DNA of 64,000 nt from Pleodorina starrii (lineage: Eukaryota > Chlorophyta > Chlorophyceae > Chlamydomonadales > Volvocaceae), in assembly GCA_030267565.1 (NCBI GenBank), contig BRXU01000003.1, positions 6,795,001-6,859,000 of the forward strand, in the 5' to 3' direction. Made by a program: the position numbers and the translations under genes. The notes beneath the pieces were generated by a model. It saw nothing but the letters and a program-made list of their open reading frames with translations. It was not told where the DNA came from and searched no databases. The number at the start of each line of letters is the position of its first letter. The stretch's first letter is position 1. Of the stretch, positions 30,601-42,988 are shown piece by piece.

Positions 30601-31962
30601 CAGCAACTAGCCGGGGAGGTAGGTGGGGAGGAGGGTCTCGTCTGCGAGGGGCAGGGGTAGCTGAGGCGGCCCACGCGGTTGCCTCAGGTTGCGAAGGGCA
30701 GGGGAAGATGAGGCGGCCCAGCCGAAAGAGCCTCCCGTGTCTCCCGTCTTGGCACCCAATTGCAAACAGCAACTCCTGGTGCACCTGGGAGTTCCCCCTT
30801 CCCTAGAGGGCCCACTCCAGTTCTTAATCCTATCCCCCCTTAAAGATTTCGGACGGACTCGAGACGGGAAAGGTCCGCACCGCCGACAGGTTGTGGCCCA
30901 GCAGGTGTTGCTCCAGGGACTTGCGGATCAGCTCGCCGTCAGCCAGGAAGTCGAAGGGTCGCGGAGGATCTGCGGGCGGGCCGGGGAGCAGGCGGGGAGG
31001 CGCGGGGCGGGGCGGAGCGGGCAAGGGCGGAGCGGGACGCTGCGTGGGGGAGGGTCCGGCAAGCTTGGGCAGGCCCAGGGCCAGGGCCAGGGGCGAGGTG
31101 GGGCGAAGCGCCGCGAGCGCAGGCGGATGCGAAGACTTCCCACGTCGGTCTTCTTCAGCACGTGTTGGCGCCTGCCTCCTCCTTGCGCACTGCCTGGGGC
31201 TTTGGTTGCCCTCGCCGGAACGGCGGCGGAGCGGGAGTCGCTGATTCAACCCACGGGGCGAGGCCCCAATTCACGGGGAGAGGTCCCCTTGACACTCCCC
31301 AGGGTTCAGAGACTCGGCCGGGGGCCGTTTGTGCGGTCACGCCAGGATACTGCGCAGCAGGGCCCCGGCCGGGGCTGCCCCCACTAAACGTATAGCTCTT
31401 ACCCAGCGCCAGCAAGTGGTTGATGATTTGGGAGAGGCCATAGCGCTTGAGGCTGGTTGGTACGGCCTAAGGCAGTGGGGCGAAGGGTGGGGTGTGGGGA
31501 GGGGGGGCGGTGCACGGCTCAGGCAGCGCGGGGCTGGGACGGGCGGTTGCGACAGCGCTGGCCAGGAGGTTGGGAGACTCCGCGCGTTGACGGGGCGGCG
31601 GCTGTCGTGCAGTTGAGGTGGCGACACAGGGGCACGGAGGAGAATGGGCCTCTTGGCTCATGAGTTCATGAGCCTCTCGGCTCATGGCTCATGAGCCTCT
31701 TGGCTCTAGAGCCTCTTCGCTCGTCTGGGCCGTACAAGCTCGAGAAGCTTGTAACACAAAAGTCCAAAGTCCAAAGAGGAAATATGTGCGCAATATATAT
31801 GTATCAAAGAATTATGTATTAGGCGGAGATGGACATTCGCCAAGGAAACTTTGCGCACGCCGGCCCCGCCGTCGCGCTGCTCACCACCGGCGTCTCGGGA
31901 ACTTTGAGGTGTGCTGGAAGCTTGGTAACAAATTTAACAAGAATCTGTGTCTCCTCCGCCAT
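27612..31962 (-). CDS. WDR12: Ribosome biogenesis WD-repeat protein WDR12/YTM1
   Basis: Ten exons on the minus strand give 495 codons (494 residues). They are 31962-31885, 31466-31403, 30969-30881, 30463-30378, 30183-30065, 29839-29763, 29485-29432, 29077-28894, 28717-28464 and 28091-27612. The N-terminal NLE ubiquitin-like domain is recognisable from VKFVTKLP, AVPTSLKRYGLSQIINHLLA, PPRPFDFLADGELI and LEVEYVPAVVPP. Seven WD repeats follow, among them IVSGSYDGLVRLWN, LLLTSGKDRTVKLWRV, FASCGWDGRLMVWE, LYSGGWDHSVRRWDV, VAFGCSDRALRLWD and LATAGYDGAVKLWDLR. A basic KKKRR stretch in an Ala-rich insertion (about 270-275) may be a nuclear signal. In the PeBoW complex (PES1-BOP1-WDR12) the protein acts in 60S maturation, and its UBL is the docking site for the Rea1/Midasin ATPase. 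Exon 6 appears to use a GC donor (at 29762). The start is the ATG directly before the UBL. Confidence 0.93.
28113..28151. repeat. (GGCGT)n repeat in WDR12 intron
   Basis: About seven copies of GGCGT/GGCGC lie just upstream (in transcript order) of the acceptor of the last WDR12 exon. Confidence 0.85.
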
Positions 31963-33129
31963 TGTGCCGGTGCCTGTGCAAGCGTCTTTGCAGTCGGTCG
32001 CGACAAATTTTGTGCCAAAATCAGCGACGAAAGTGAAATAACAAGTTGTATTGCTTATAACACATACAATTCCTTTTTTCGTTTGCATTAATTCTGGATC
32101 AGCTGGATGATGGTTTTGGCAAGCTCGGCCGTTGTAATAGGGCCCCCATTTGTAAGGCTTCCTGAGGAGCCAGCCATTTCCTAAATTCGTTATACAAAGC
32201 TATGTAATTGTTCTGGTTTTATGCTATAAAAATGCGGCGCAGACACACAGCGCCTGTTACGCAAAGCAAGAGCCGACAATAATTTCTCGAGCTCACAGAC
32301 CAGACGCTAAGCGCCCGGTCCTTTATCCTGGGGCAGTTGTTATGGATACATGATTGGTTTAGTAACGGGAGCAAGCATACGGTGCCTCGAACCGGTTCGT
32401 TGGCGCGCCGGACGGCAACCAGGATCCGATGGGCGCTTGGGCTTTCCAGGAGGTCGTAAATGTCGGTGAGCCGCAATCCCAACTGACGGGGAGAGGTCGG
32501 GGAAAGGTTAAGGTCATAACGACCGGTAGTCAACTCATAACTGACATTTGCAAGGGTTACGCAGCGTTTGAACCTGCTTCCTCCTCCTGCGGCTGGCTTT
32601 TCCTGAATCGGTGACATCTGTCACTTGGGGATGCTGCAGATGGGAATTGGCAGCATCCCGGCCGCGAGTGTCGCGCTGCGACATTTGCAACACCATCCAG
32701 CGCCGTCAGTGCCGCCCCTGCGCGCAGCGGCATGACTCAGTGCGCCGCCTTGCCGCGCACCACGCATCTTTCCACCCGATCATCGCCGTGGCGTAGGCCA
32801 GGCAATTTGCCAGACAGGGCCAAACGGTTTTGCTCGCACCCTTCGCGCCATTCCCCTCCACAACCAACATCGGCCGCTGCTTGGTCCATACTACTTTCTC
32901 CCGACAACCCTTGATGGCGTCACGCCCCATGGGCCCGCAGAGGCGTCCCACCCACCAGAACATCTTTTGCTCCGGCGCACGCACGCACGCGGCCACCACC
33001 ACAACAGGCTCCTCCCACTCCTGTCACGCCCCACGTCGCCCTCGCCCTTCTTCCCTTCATTACCTCCCCCCCCCCCACATTCACAACCCACAAACACGCG
33101 CTCACACACATACGCGTCTGCGCCCGCAG
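31963..33129. promoter_or_regulatory. Divergent region between WDR12 and the carrier gene
   Basis: WDR12 starts at 31962 on the minus strand and the first recognisable exon of the PIN-type carrier begins at 33130 on the plus strand. The two promoters and the carrier's unresolved first coding exon should be here. The stretch from about 33010 to 33129 is C/T-rich and reads like an intron end (acceptor CCGCAG at 33124-33129). I could not choose a first exon with a good donor in the required phase. Confidence 0.5.
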
Positions 33130-36100
33130 GCATCCAGATCGTGCTGATTGTGTTCAGCGGCTGGTGCTTTGCCCGGTTCCGGCTGCTGAGTGGGGAGGCG
33201 TTCCTGGGCCAGATCAATGTGCTGCTGCTGCGGGTGGCCTTCCCCACACTCAATATATACCTGCTGGTAGGGTCGGGGTGGTGGTGGTGGTTGGGGGTTG
33301 TCCACGTATAAGCCGGAGCCCGTAAACGGAGGGGGGGAAGGGGAAAGAAAGGTAAGGTCGTGGTGGTGGGGAGTGGGGGGAGGGGAAAGAAAGAAGGTAC
33401 CGCAGGTGGGGGAAGGCGTAAGGGGTAATGGGTAAGTGTGCGTGTGTGTGACTGTGTGTGTGTGCCGTATTCCCGTGGGGAGGGGGCACATGGCAAGAGC
33501 AGAAGGGGAGGTTTGTTGCTTGGGGAGAGTGGGAGGCATCCTTGGCATCCTTGGCAAAGCTCCTCGGCAGATGCGCCCAACCCGGCCCTCGACACCACGA
33601 GAGAGGCAAAGGACGGAGGCGACAGCGCGGCTCTGAGTTGTGGGGGGTGTGATGGGGCTGATTCGCTGCGGGTTGGTTGGCTGCCCAGCTGCCAGAGACT
33701 CAGCTTGTCGCCCACGCCACAATGCTAGTGCGTGCAAGTTAACGCAGCGCGGCGGCGACGGCGGCGTGACATGAGGTGTTAAACCAGGCCGCTGGATGCC
33801 CCTCCACCGCCCTCGCCCCTCCCGCCCCTCCGTCCCTCCGCCCCTCCGCCCCTAACTCCGCCCCTACCCCCCCACTCCCCACTCCCCAGGGCATTAAGGT
33901 GGACCTCCGCGATGCCGAGGCCTGGAGGTACGACGCTCTGTGCCCAGTCCCCGGGCCCTTGGTGCCGCGCGCCCCCCCCTCTCACCCAACCTTACCCTTA
34001 CCCCACCCTTTAACCCTAAAACCCTCCCTCCCCTGGAGTGCAGATCGCTCGGGGGCTACATGCTGTGGGTGACCCTGGTGCAGGTGCGGCGGGGTGTGTG
34101 TGGTGGCTCTTGGGCGGGCCCCCGTCCACACACACACACACACATCCACACTCCAGGGGGGGAGGGAACGGTTTTCGCGCTCCACCGCATCCACCGTCCA
34201 CGTCGTTGCTGCAACCGGCCGGGCGGCACCATTGCCGCACCCCTCTCTTGCCCCTGCCCCTGCCCCAGTGCCCCTGCCGTTGAGGTATCTTCTTTTTGCC
34301 CCCTGTCCCTCCCCCTGCCCCCTCTGCCCCTCCCCCTGCCCATCTGGGCATTCCTATTGGGCTGCTTGTGTCTTCCACCGACACACGCGCACACACACAC
34401 ACACTCGAGCTGTTCTTGAGGTCATCTCGCCAGCTCGCTCCGCACCATTGGTCTTTGCTTCCCCTGTCCTTCGCCCCTGCCTGGAGCACCCCAACCCTGC
34501 CTGAAGCACCCCCCTTGCCTGCCTGCCTCCCTCCCCGGTGTAGTTTGGCATTCTGCTGTACGTGTGGCTGGTTCGGGGCCGGACCATCGGTGACGCGGGG
34601 CTGCTCAATTTGGTGCTGACGGTGGGTGGGTGGCTGGCTGGGGGGGGGGGTGTCAGGGAGCCAGGGAGTGATGTGCTCCTTTATATGGTATGGGGTATGG
34701 GGTGGGGTGGGGTAGGGAGGGTGCTACCGGCGCTAATGGTCGTGGGGAAGGAGTGGGGGATGGGGAGGTGGGCGAGGGGGTGGGGGTGGGCGGGTGCATG
34801 CGTGGGCGACGGTGCGCATGGGTGTGTGGTTGGGAGGGGCTGCGATGCCGGGGGTGGTTGGGTGGGTGGGTCTCGATGGCTGGGTCGCTGGGAAGGTGAG
34901 GAAGTGGACACCGGGTGGAGGTGGCGGTGACGGATCGACCCGGCCCCACCCCCGCACCCCAACCCCGCACCCCAACCCCCCCCCCCCCCCGGGATGTCCT
35001 TCCTCCCCATCTCCACGCCGCCCCGCCCCCTCACATTGTGTAGGGCTGCCGGCAGTTGCAACCAACGTCTCATTCATCACGTCACTCCACACGGCACCGC
35101 ACTCAAGAACAACAAAACCCTACAACCCCTCTACTCCCTCCCTCCCTCCCTCCCCCTCCCTCCCCCATCTAACCCCCCCCACCCCCCCGGTGTTGTCAGG
35201 CCAACAATACGGTCATCGTGGGTCTCCCGGTCATGGAGGCCACCTTCCCGCAAAGGGGCGGAAGGCTGTCGCTGCTGACGGGTGGGGGCTGAGGGATGGG
35301 GTGGGGGCTGAGGGGTGGGGTGGGGGCTGAGGGATGGGGTGGGGGCTGAGGGATGGGGTGGGGGCTGAGGGGTGGGGTGGGGACTGAGGGGTGGAGGGCT
35401 GAGGGATGGGGTGGGGGATGGGATGGGGGCTGAGGGGTGGGGGTTGAGGTAGCGGGTAGGCGGGGTGGGGTGCCCGCTTCCCTCCAGGCCCGGCTGACGG
35501 GTTGGGTAGGGCAGGGTAGGGCTCGCCAGGGAAGATGCGGTAATGTCATACTCTACCCCCACCAATCCTCCACCCCGCCCCGCCCTGCTCCCCCGCTGGC
35601 AGCCTTTGTGTTGTTCCTGCAGGTCATCCCCTTCAGCATCACAGCATTCGAAGTGGAGAAGTGGATGGTGGAGGACCACCGCCGCGCCACCGCCGCCGCC
35701 GACGCGGTTTCGGAGCCGCCGTCGACGCCGGGCCGGGAGCTCTCGGGCCGGTGGGTGGAGGAGGCGGGTTGCGAGGGCGGTAGCGACGACGACGGCGGCG
35801 ACGGCGACGGCGGCGACGGCGGCGCGAATGCGGTCAGAGTGAGTGAGGTGGGGTTGGCGGCTGCGGCGGCGGAGCCGACGATGCCGCGGACCGGCGGCGG
35901 CACCGCCGCCGCCGACGGAGTCGGCGGCGGCGGCGCGCGTGCGCGCCGGCGGGAAAGCCTGGCCCGGAGCAGCGGCGGCGGCGGTAGCACGGGAAGCAGC
36001 GGCAGCGGGCGGGGCCCGGCGCATGTGCGTAGCCGGCTGGGTCGGCGGCGCGTCGGCAGCGGCGTCGTGGTGGGCGCGGAGGCGCGCGGCTGGGCGCCGG

Positions 36101-36397
36101 CGACGCCGCTTGACAGTCCGTACAGCAGCAGGGAGGGGAGCAGGCGGCCGTTGGAGGCTGCCGCCGCCGCCGCCGCCGGGCGCCGAGTGGCCGCAGGGGC
36201 GCCAGCGCCGGTGCCAGGCCCCAATGCGGCCGTCGCCGGCCGCGAGGTTACGATGTTGCCTAAAGAGGCAACGGCGCCGCGCGACGCGGCGTGTCCTGTG
36301 TCGCTCGCCGACGGGCACGTGGCGCAGCAGACGACGCCGACGTGGGCTCCGGCGGCGCAAGACGACGCAGCAGCAGTGGAAAAAGCGACGGAAACAG

Positions 36398-36428
<31 letters not shown>

Positions 36429-39400
36429 GCCGACCCCCGGGTCGGCAGCACTCGCGTGCCTGGACCGCGCGGCCAGCGCGCCGTGCCCGAATAGCTTCAC
36501 CTCGCTCGACGGCACTGGCACTGGCAATGGCAATGACGTGGGTTGGGCGGCGAGTGGGGCCGCGAACGCCCTTCCGCCCGCCGCCGTAGGCTCGCCCGCC
36601 GCCGCGCCGTACCGCCAAAGCTCCTTCTCCGCGGTATCGACCAGCAGCGCCGCCGCCGCCGCCGCCGTCGCCGCAGCGGACACCGCCGCCGCCGCGCCCC
36701 TCGGTCCCAGTTTCTCTTTTGCGTTCCGCCCGCCGCCGCCGGCCGCCGCCGCAGCGGACACCGCCGCCGCCTCCGCCGCCGCGAATGATTCGACACGGCC
36801 CCTTAAGCAGCCGCCGCCGCCGCCGTCGCCAGCGTCGAATCCGGGATTGCCGTACACTGGCGGAGCAGCGGCTGCGTCGCCGCTGGCGCCCAAATCGCCG
36901 CCGTGTGCATTACCTAATTCCGCCGCCGCCGCGGCGCCAGCCGCACAGGCGGCCGGAAGGTCTGGCTGGCGGGTACGCGGCCTAAACAGGCTATCGCCCA
37001 ACGGCCGTGCCTCCGCCGATCACGACCCAGCGCCGGCGAGCGCCGCCGCCGCCACCGCCGGGTCCCGACCCGTGGGTCGGTTGAGTAACTCCGGCGGCCT
37101 CGCGGCGCTCCGCATTGGCATTCAGCGCCGCTCGCTGCCAGCGCATTGGCCGCCGGCGGCGCCTGCGGCGGCAGCGGCGGCGGTAGCTGCCGGTACGACG
37201 ACGCGGCCGCCGTCGCCGCCGCCGCCGCCGCTGTCGTCGGGGCGGCTGCTGAATCCGCTGGCGGTGGCGTGCCCAGACCTCCCTGTGCCACAGGTACGGC
37301 TGTACGACAGTCTTGTCTGCCGTACTTGCCGTCCGTGCGCCGTCCTTTTGGGGTCAAACCACATTTGCGCACCCCGACCCCCACACACTGCCGCATTCTC
37401 GAAATCTCGCACACCTCGAATCGAACTGCATCGCAAACCCTTGAGGCGTGTCTTGATGTGTCTTGGGGTGTGTCTCATTGGCTGTTTCGGAGCGCGTCTT
37501 CCCCCTCGTCCTCCTGCGCTCCTCCTGGCCTCTACCCCCCCGTCCCCCCGAAAACCCCCATGCCGCCGCTGCTTCGTTGCCGCTGTTGTTGCTGCTGGGC
37601 GCCGTTGCCGTTGCCGCCGCAACCCCACAGGCCATAAGTCTGGCACGGGCCCCGATATCAGGTATGTGTGTGTGTGTGGCGGGGGTGTGTGGAAGGGAAG
37701 GGAAGGGAAGGGAAGGGAAGGGAAGGGAAGGGAAGGGAAGGGAAGGGAAGGGAAGGGAAGGGAAGGGAAGGGAAGGGAAGGGAAGGGAAGGGAAGGGAAG
37801 GGAAGGGAAGGGAAGGGAAGGGAAGGGAAGGGAAGGGAAGGGAAGGGAAGGGAAGGGAAGGGAAGGGAAGGGAAGGGAAGTAGCGCCGTAGTTCAAAAGC
37901 GCAGGGGCACGCGGAGATCTGATTGCTCCATCTTTCATGCCGGTTAAAGCACCCTCCGCCTCACGGCGCCCCACGACACACGACGACGCGGCCCGACGCG
38001 ACGCGACCCGACGCGACCCTTTCGACACCGCTGCCCTCACGGAAGGTCGCCCCAGCTGCAACGGCGGCTACAGCCCCTGTCGTACGGCAATGCCGTACGA
38101 CACCGTAGTTATCGGCGCTGACGGCGACGCCAGCGGTCGGCTCTCCGGGCCCGCCGGGCGCCGCCAGCCCGCGCCGCCGGCGGTGTCCGCATCCCTGGCC
38201 GCGGCCGCCTCTGCCGCCACCGCGGCGGAAGCGGAAGCGGAAGCGGAAGCGGGGGAGCTGGCGGCGGCGCCGCCGCCGGATCGCGCCGCGATGCGCGCCG
38301 CCGCCGGCAGCATGACCCGTCGTAACGGCGGCCTGATTCCGGCGGTTGGGCGGTGGGTACGGATGCGGATGGCGCAGTACAGCCGGGCCTGGTCGATCAC
38401 GTGGGTCATCCTCAAGGTACGTACGGATTGTACGGATTACGCGCTGCTGCGGCGGGTGTATGTGTGTGTATGCGGCACCGTGCATGTTTGTTGCGGGTAG
38501 TCGTACTGCGGCGCGGGGGCCACCAACCCGCTCCCCGGCCACCTCCCACCCGCCCTCCAACCCCCGCCCCCTCGTCGTCGTCGTTCATCCGCTGCGGCAT
38601 CACTTCCAATCCCCTCACCCTCCGCCCCCACTCCCAAAGCGAACACGCTCCCCGCCTCCCGCCCCCCTCCCACTCCACGGCCCCACCCCAAACTCCCGCT
38701 CCAGAACCCGCTGCCCTGGTCTCTGGCCTGTCGTACTCTTCCCCAACGCCTCAGCCCACTCCACTCCACGGCCCCAACCCTACCCCCCCCCTACCCCCTT
38801 CCATCGCTCCAGAACCCGCTGCTCTGGTCTCTGCTGGTGGGTCTGCTGGTGAACCTGTCCGGCCTTCGCTCGCTGCTGTGGCCCGGCAGTGCCCACTACC
38901 GGCCCGAGCTGGGCTGGCTGGCGGGGTCACTCGCCTGGACCTCGGGCATCACAGTGCCGGTCAGCCTGTTCAGCAATGGCGTGTGGCTGTACGGCAAGAC
39001 GTTTGGGCGGGAGACGCTCGTGCAGGTGCGTGCGTGCGTGCGTGTGCCCCCGCTCCTCCCCGTCCTTCCCCTCCTCCCCCTCCCCCCGACTCCTCTCCCT
39101 CCCCTCCCCTCCTCCCCTTTCTCCTCCCTCCCCTCCCACATGCCCCGCCGCGTTCCCCTCCGCTCCTCCCCCCAGGCCGGCTGGATGCTGCTTCTGAAGC
39201 TTCTGGTTCTGGCTCCCCTCCAGCTGGCCTGTGCGGCGGCCTTGAAGCTGGAGGCGGAGGTGGCCATGAGCCTGCTGCTGATGTCGCTGTGCCCCGTGGT
39301 GAGCAGGCAGAAGGAAGGACGGACGGAAAGACGGACGGACGGACAGACAGATCGACAGACAGGCATCTGCGGCAGCGGCAGCGGCAGCGGGTCTGTATGT

Positions 39401-39761
39401 TCCTGCCCACCCACCCACCACCCCACCCCACCCCACCCCACCCCACCCCACCCCACCCCACCCCACCCCACCCCACCCCACCCCACCCCACCCCACCCCA
39501 CCCCACCCCACCCCACCCCACCCCACCCCACCCCAACCCCACCCCACTGTCTCCCTCCCTGCCTCTCTCCAGGCCAGCGCCTCGTTCGTGATCGCCTCGC
39601 AGTACGGCCACGGCGCTGACCTCGTGACCGCCATGACCCTGCTGGGTATCGCCCTGCTGGTGCCGGTGGTGCTGGCGGCACTGGCGCTGCCAAGGGCCAT
39701 TGGGCTGTACAGCTACACCGTCACGACAGCAGCAGCAGCAGCGGCAGCAGCGACGTCGTGA
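33130..39761 (+). CDS. PIN/auxin-efflux-carrier family (Mem_trans) transporter, 5' end unresolved
   Basis: Exons: 33130-33266, 33890-33927, 34044-34083, 34544-34621, 35200-35281, 35603-37293, possibly 37631-37661, about 37905-38416, 38813-39025, 39176-39298 and 39573-39761. The N-terminal half has hydrophobic segments and the motifs GQINVLLLRVAFPTLNIYLL, GYMLWVTLVQ and ANNTVIVGLPVMEATF. The C-terminal half has NPLLWSLLVGLLVNLSG, GITVPVSLFSNGVWLYG, EVAMSLLLMSLCPV and ASASFVIASQYG. This two-bundle layout with NPxxxSxLxG-like and VGLPxM-like motifs fits the membrane transport (PIN) family. Between the halves lies a hydrophilic loop of over 700 residues, mostly from one 1.69-kb Ala/Gly/Pro-rich exon. 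Substrate cannot be told from sequence, and auxin is only a family precedent. The first exon is missing from the model, and the acceptor of the exon ending at 38416 has alternatives (37892, 37917, 38046). Confidence 0.82.
35283..35450. repeat. Tandem GGGGTGGGGGCTGAGGG repeat in carrier intron
   Basis: About nine imperfect units of 17-18 bases, all on the core GGGCTGAGGG, start directly at the donor after 35281. The tract is strongly G-skewed and could form quadruplexes. Confidence 0.85.
37691..37880. repeat. (GGAAG)38 uninterrupted purine array
   Basis: 190 bases of perfect GGAAG pentamers lie in the carrier gene, in an intron after the tiny exon 37631-37661. The array is free of interruptions, which suggests recent expansion. 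Read as protein it gives a meaningless Lys-Gly-Arg-Glu-Gly repeat, so it is not treated as coding. Confidence 0.95.
39421..39535. repeat. (CCCCA)23 array in carrier intron
   Basis: About 23 perfect CCCCA pentamers lie in the last intron, shortly before the acceptor at 39572. The complement TGGGG is quadruplex-prone. Confidence 0.95.
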
Positions 39762-42749
39762 CGGGACTGGACGGGAAGGGAAAGAGGCGGGAAAGAGGCG
39801 GGAAAGAGGCGGGAAAGAGGAGGGAAAGAGGCGAGAAAGAGGAGGGAAAGAGGCGAGAAAGGGGCAGGGCGGGACACGAGGTGGGGATGGAGCGGTGTGC
39901 GTGTGCGTGCAGTGCGTGTGGAAGCGGCGGACGGGGGGTGGGGGGTAAAAAAATGATACCGCAGCGGAGACGAAGACGGCGTTAGCGAACGGACCCCGAA
40001 CCCAGTAATACTTACCGAACATACCTGTAAACTTACCGAGCTGGGGGGAGGTTGGGCGGGGGTGTGGCTTCCTGGGAGCAGAGTAGCGGGCAGGACAACG
40101 GGGGACGCACTGAGCACAGGCGCTGATGTCTGATACCTTGATGTCTGCTGGGGGGGTTCTGTGCTGCGGCTCCAGGCCGCCGGGGGGCCGGGAGGGGCTT
40201 TTGGGGGAAGACGTGTGGAGACGGAAGGCGGGCAGGGGGAAGTAAAGGGAATGGCAAAAACCGCAGCGATGGGACGGGGGCGACGTTGGCGAGCGGGCCC
40301 AGCACGGGCGAGGGGAAGGGAGGGGAGGGGAGGGCCTGAGGTTGGCTGTCCGTTGGGTCTGGCCCCTCGAAATGGGTGGAGAGGGTTGGGGCTGGAGGAG
40401 GGGCCCGTCGGCGCGTCTCACGAGCAGCGGCTGGGGTAGTGGCCGGGTGTTGTACGGCACCTCCTGGCTGCTGCAGAAACACGCGCGTGTGGTGCGTGTT
40501 GGCGCTGGATTGGCCCCGGAGAGGGGCAGGGCAGGGGAGGGATTGTGCGCAGGTGTCGCAGACTGGAAAGTTCCCCAGGATGTGCCCTTGGGGGGAAACG
40601 GAATGTGCGCGCAGTGGTTGCCAAACCGAATCGAGCTGAACTCATGACGGTTTGTTTGTTTCTTAATTGTTGTATAGGCTTGACAGATGTACTGGCTTAT
40701 TTGTTGTACTGAAGTAATGTGACGTCGGCTAATGCCGTGGTTTTGCGGAGGGCATTCTTTGTTTTTTTATTCCTCGCTTGAGTTACATGGACTCTGTTCT
40801 TTTGCTGACGACAGCTGCCAGTCTCCGGGCCGGGCCGGGTCGGCGGCTTCCATCTTGGGGGTCCCTGCTTGCCCGGTTCATGTTCGCTGGATCGTGACCT
40901 CAAAAGACTACGCCTTGGTTTCGGTGTATGGTTCAAAGCTGATCTTGTCTTGTCTCGCCTTGTCTTGTCATCTTGTGGGTTTCAATTTACGCCCGAGGAC
41001 TGCTTTTGGCTTCTTTGGTCCTGTTTCTGACAGCCATTATTGTGTACTGTGATTGGGGAGGGAGGGTACGGTTGCAGTGGTACAAGGGTATTGCGAAATT
41101 GCGCGTGTAACAAAGGCGCGGGTTTGCTGCGACGCGACGCGACGATGGAGTGAGGTGGTGTTTGCCTAGGGCGTGTGTTGGTGTGTGTATGTGTGTATAT
41201 GAGTGTTGTCGTGCAGAGAAGAGGGGGACAGAGGGACTGAGAGAGAGAAGAGGCGCAGCGGCGGGTGTGTGTGTCCCTTTATTTGCGTCGTCAGGGCGGG
41301 AGTGTGTACGGTAACCCGGCCCTGACAAGACCTCATGGGGGGTTGGGGGCAGGCCGTGCCGGGCAGCCAGCGGAAATGGAAACGGAAATGGGCAGAGCAA
41401 CAGCCAATGGCAGGCCGAGACATCGTGACAGGCCGATGCGGTGCCCGCGGCGGTGCTTGGGGCTTCGGGTAAGGCCTTGCTGCCCCTGCCCCTGGTCCGC
41501 GGGAATCAGGAATGTGAAGTACCGGTAGTGGCTTTCGGGCATATTTATTTGCTTGCAGGGGTTCGGCATTTCGGGCTCCGCCGCCTCAACAGTGATGTTT
41601 CGAGCAAGGCCCCGACACGCCGGCATTGGTTCAGGCGGTCGTGTCGTCTCTTGTCTTCGCATGTCAACTCCGGTCTGCTGCTCTGGGCTGTGGTCTGGGG
41701 TACGGACGCCGTGTCAGCAGTCCGCGGATAACCGAGATGCATCCACTGTTTTACAGAGGAGCCCCGAGGATCGGCGTGCATAAGGTCCGACCAGCCTCAG
41801 GGGCGGATCCCTACCTAGTAGACAAAGGTCAAGCAAGATGGAAGGCAACGTGCCAACATGCAATGCGCCATGGCAAAGGTCGAGTAGCCTGTTCAAGCAA
41901 GTCGCCATGAAACCTCTTTCCCAAAGTCGCTGCGAAGCTCTCGGCCGGAAAATTAGCCACACGCTTAGGACGTGAGGAGATAACCGTGTCCGTCTGGACC
42001 CGGCAGTCCCGCGTAAATCCGCGAGTTGTTAAGAGGGGGACGCGCGTACATAATCACAGTTGCACATGCGCGGGAGTCGTCGCTGTAAGACATTACGCAC
42101 GCATATTTGCGAAGGTCGCTTGGGGTTCACAGATGGAAACCAAGACGTGGTTGACCACGCGCACGTTACCGGTATCAGGTTTTATCCTGTTCCACCCATG
42201 TCTGTTCGATGAAAGCGGCGCGGCTTACTTTGGGTTCAGCGATCCGGGCGCGGCGTGACAAAGGGGCTAAGGCCGGCCCTCACACGGCGAAGGCGACGTC
42301 AAGCGGCGACGTCGCCAGGTCGTCTCTTGCGCATAATCTTTGATCAAAAGCCAGAACGGCTCGCAGCTCACAGAACGGCTGTCAAAAGCACATTAGCTGG
42401 AGTAAAGGCTACCTGGCCGCAGAGCGACTCGAGCCAGTGTGGTGCCAAGTGGACAAGCGCAAGCCGGCAGGAGCCGGCGCGCAGGCGCCACAGGTGCCTG
42501 CGCCACAGGTGATGGGTAATGTAAGGAACTACATCGATTGGACCTCTCGGAAAGCAGTCAACCGCACAAGGGAGGCGTACTAGGCCGTGAGGCAGACAGG
42601 CACCTTCGCCACAGTGCGAAAGACGGCGAAAGCTGGGAGCCGTGGTCGTAAAGCGGCCAACTAGCACAACTTTGCCTTATGCAAACGCTATATCAATTAC
42701 ACATTGTAATTTGAAATCGGAATGTAATTTGAAAACCCGAAGCCCCCTG
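39762..42749. other. 3' flank of carrier gene and intergenic region
   Basis: A TGTAA at 40026-40030, 265 bases after the stop, is a candidate poly(A) signal for the carrier transcript. The remaining 2.7 kb holds short open frames on both strands with no recognisable motif. Composition drops from very GC-rich to mixed near 40.6 kb, which marks the transition into the tandem-array part of the window. Confidence 0.45.
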
Positions 42750-42810
42750 CGCCGATCGGGCCCACGTACCGGTACGAGCAATTTGTATGCGCGCGTGTGT
42801 GTATATAAAT
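42750..42810 (+). promoter_or_regulatory. Conserved promoter block of paralogue A with TATA box
   Basis: TGCGCCGATCGGGCCCACGTA followed by ACGAGCAATTTGTA precedes a TATATAAA at 42802. The start codon at 42989 is 187 bases further on. The same block lies before paralogue B (about 49852-49909) and, with a degenerate TATA box, before D (about 63078-63145). Confidence 0.65.
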
Positions 42811-42988
42811 GAATACGATAATGGATACCTGAGACAAGTTGCTGTTTGTGCGATTTCGCTCATCAAAAAAGAAATACCACGAAGTTATTATAAAAAAAGT
42901 GATCTAAATCTTTCGGCCCAGTCATTTGCTTGGTCCAGCCAAACTCGATTCCGATATTCACATCCTTGTGTAACGGGGTGTATTGAAC

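Noticed and set aside
35131..36618. 495-codon open frame on the minus strand
   Set aside because: It is antisense to the large carrier exon that keeps frame with the transmembrane exons. Its Arg/Pro-rich content is a by-product of GC bias.
37668..37891. Lys-Gly-Arg-Glu-Gly repeat protein
   Set aside because: It comes only from the GGAAG microsatellite, which lies between splice sites of the carrier gene.
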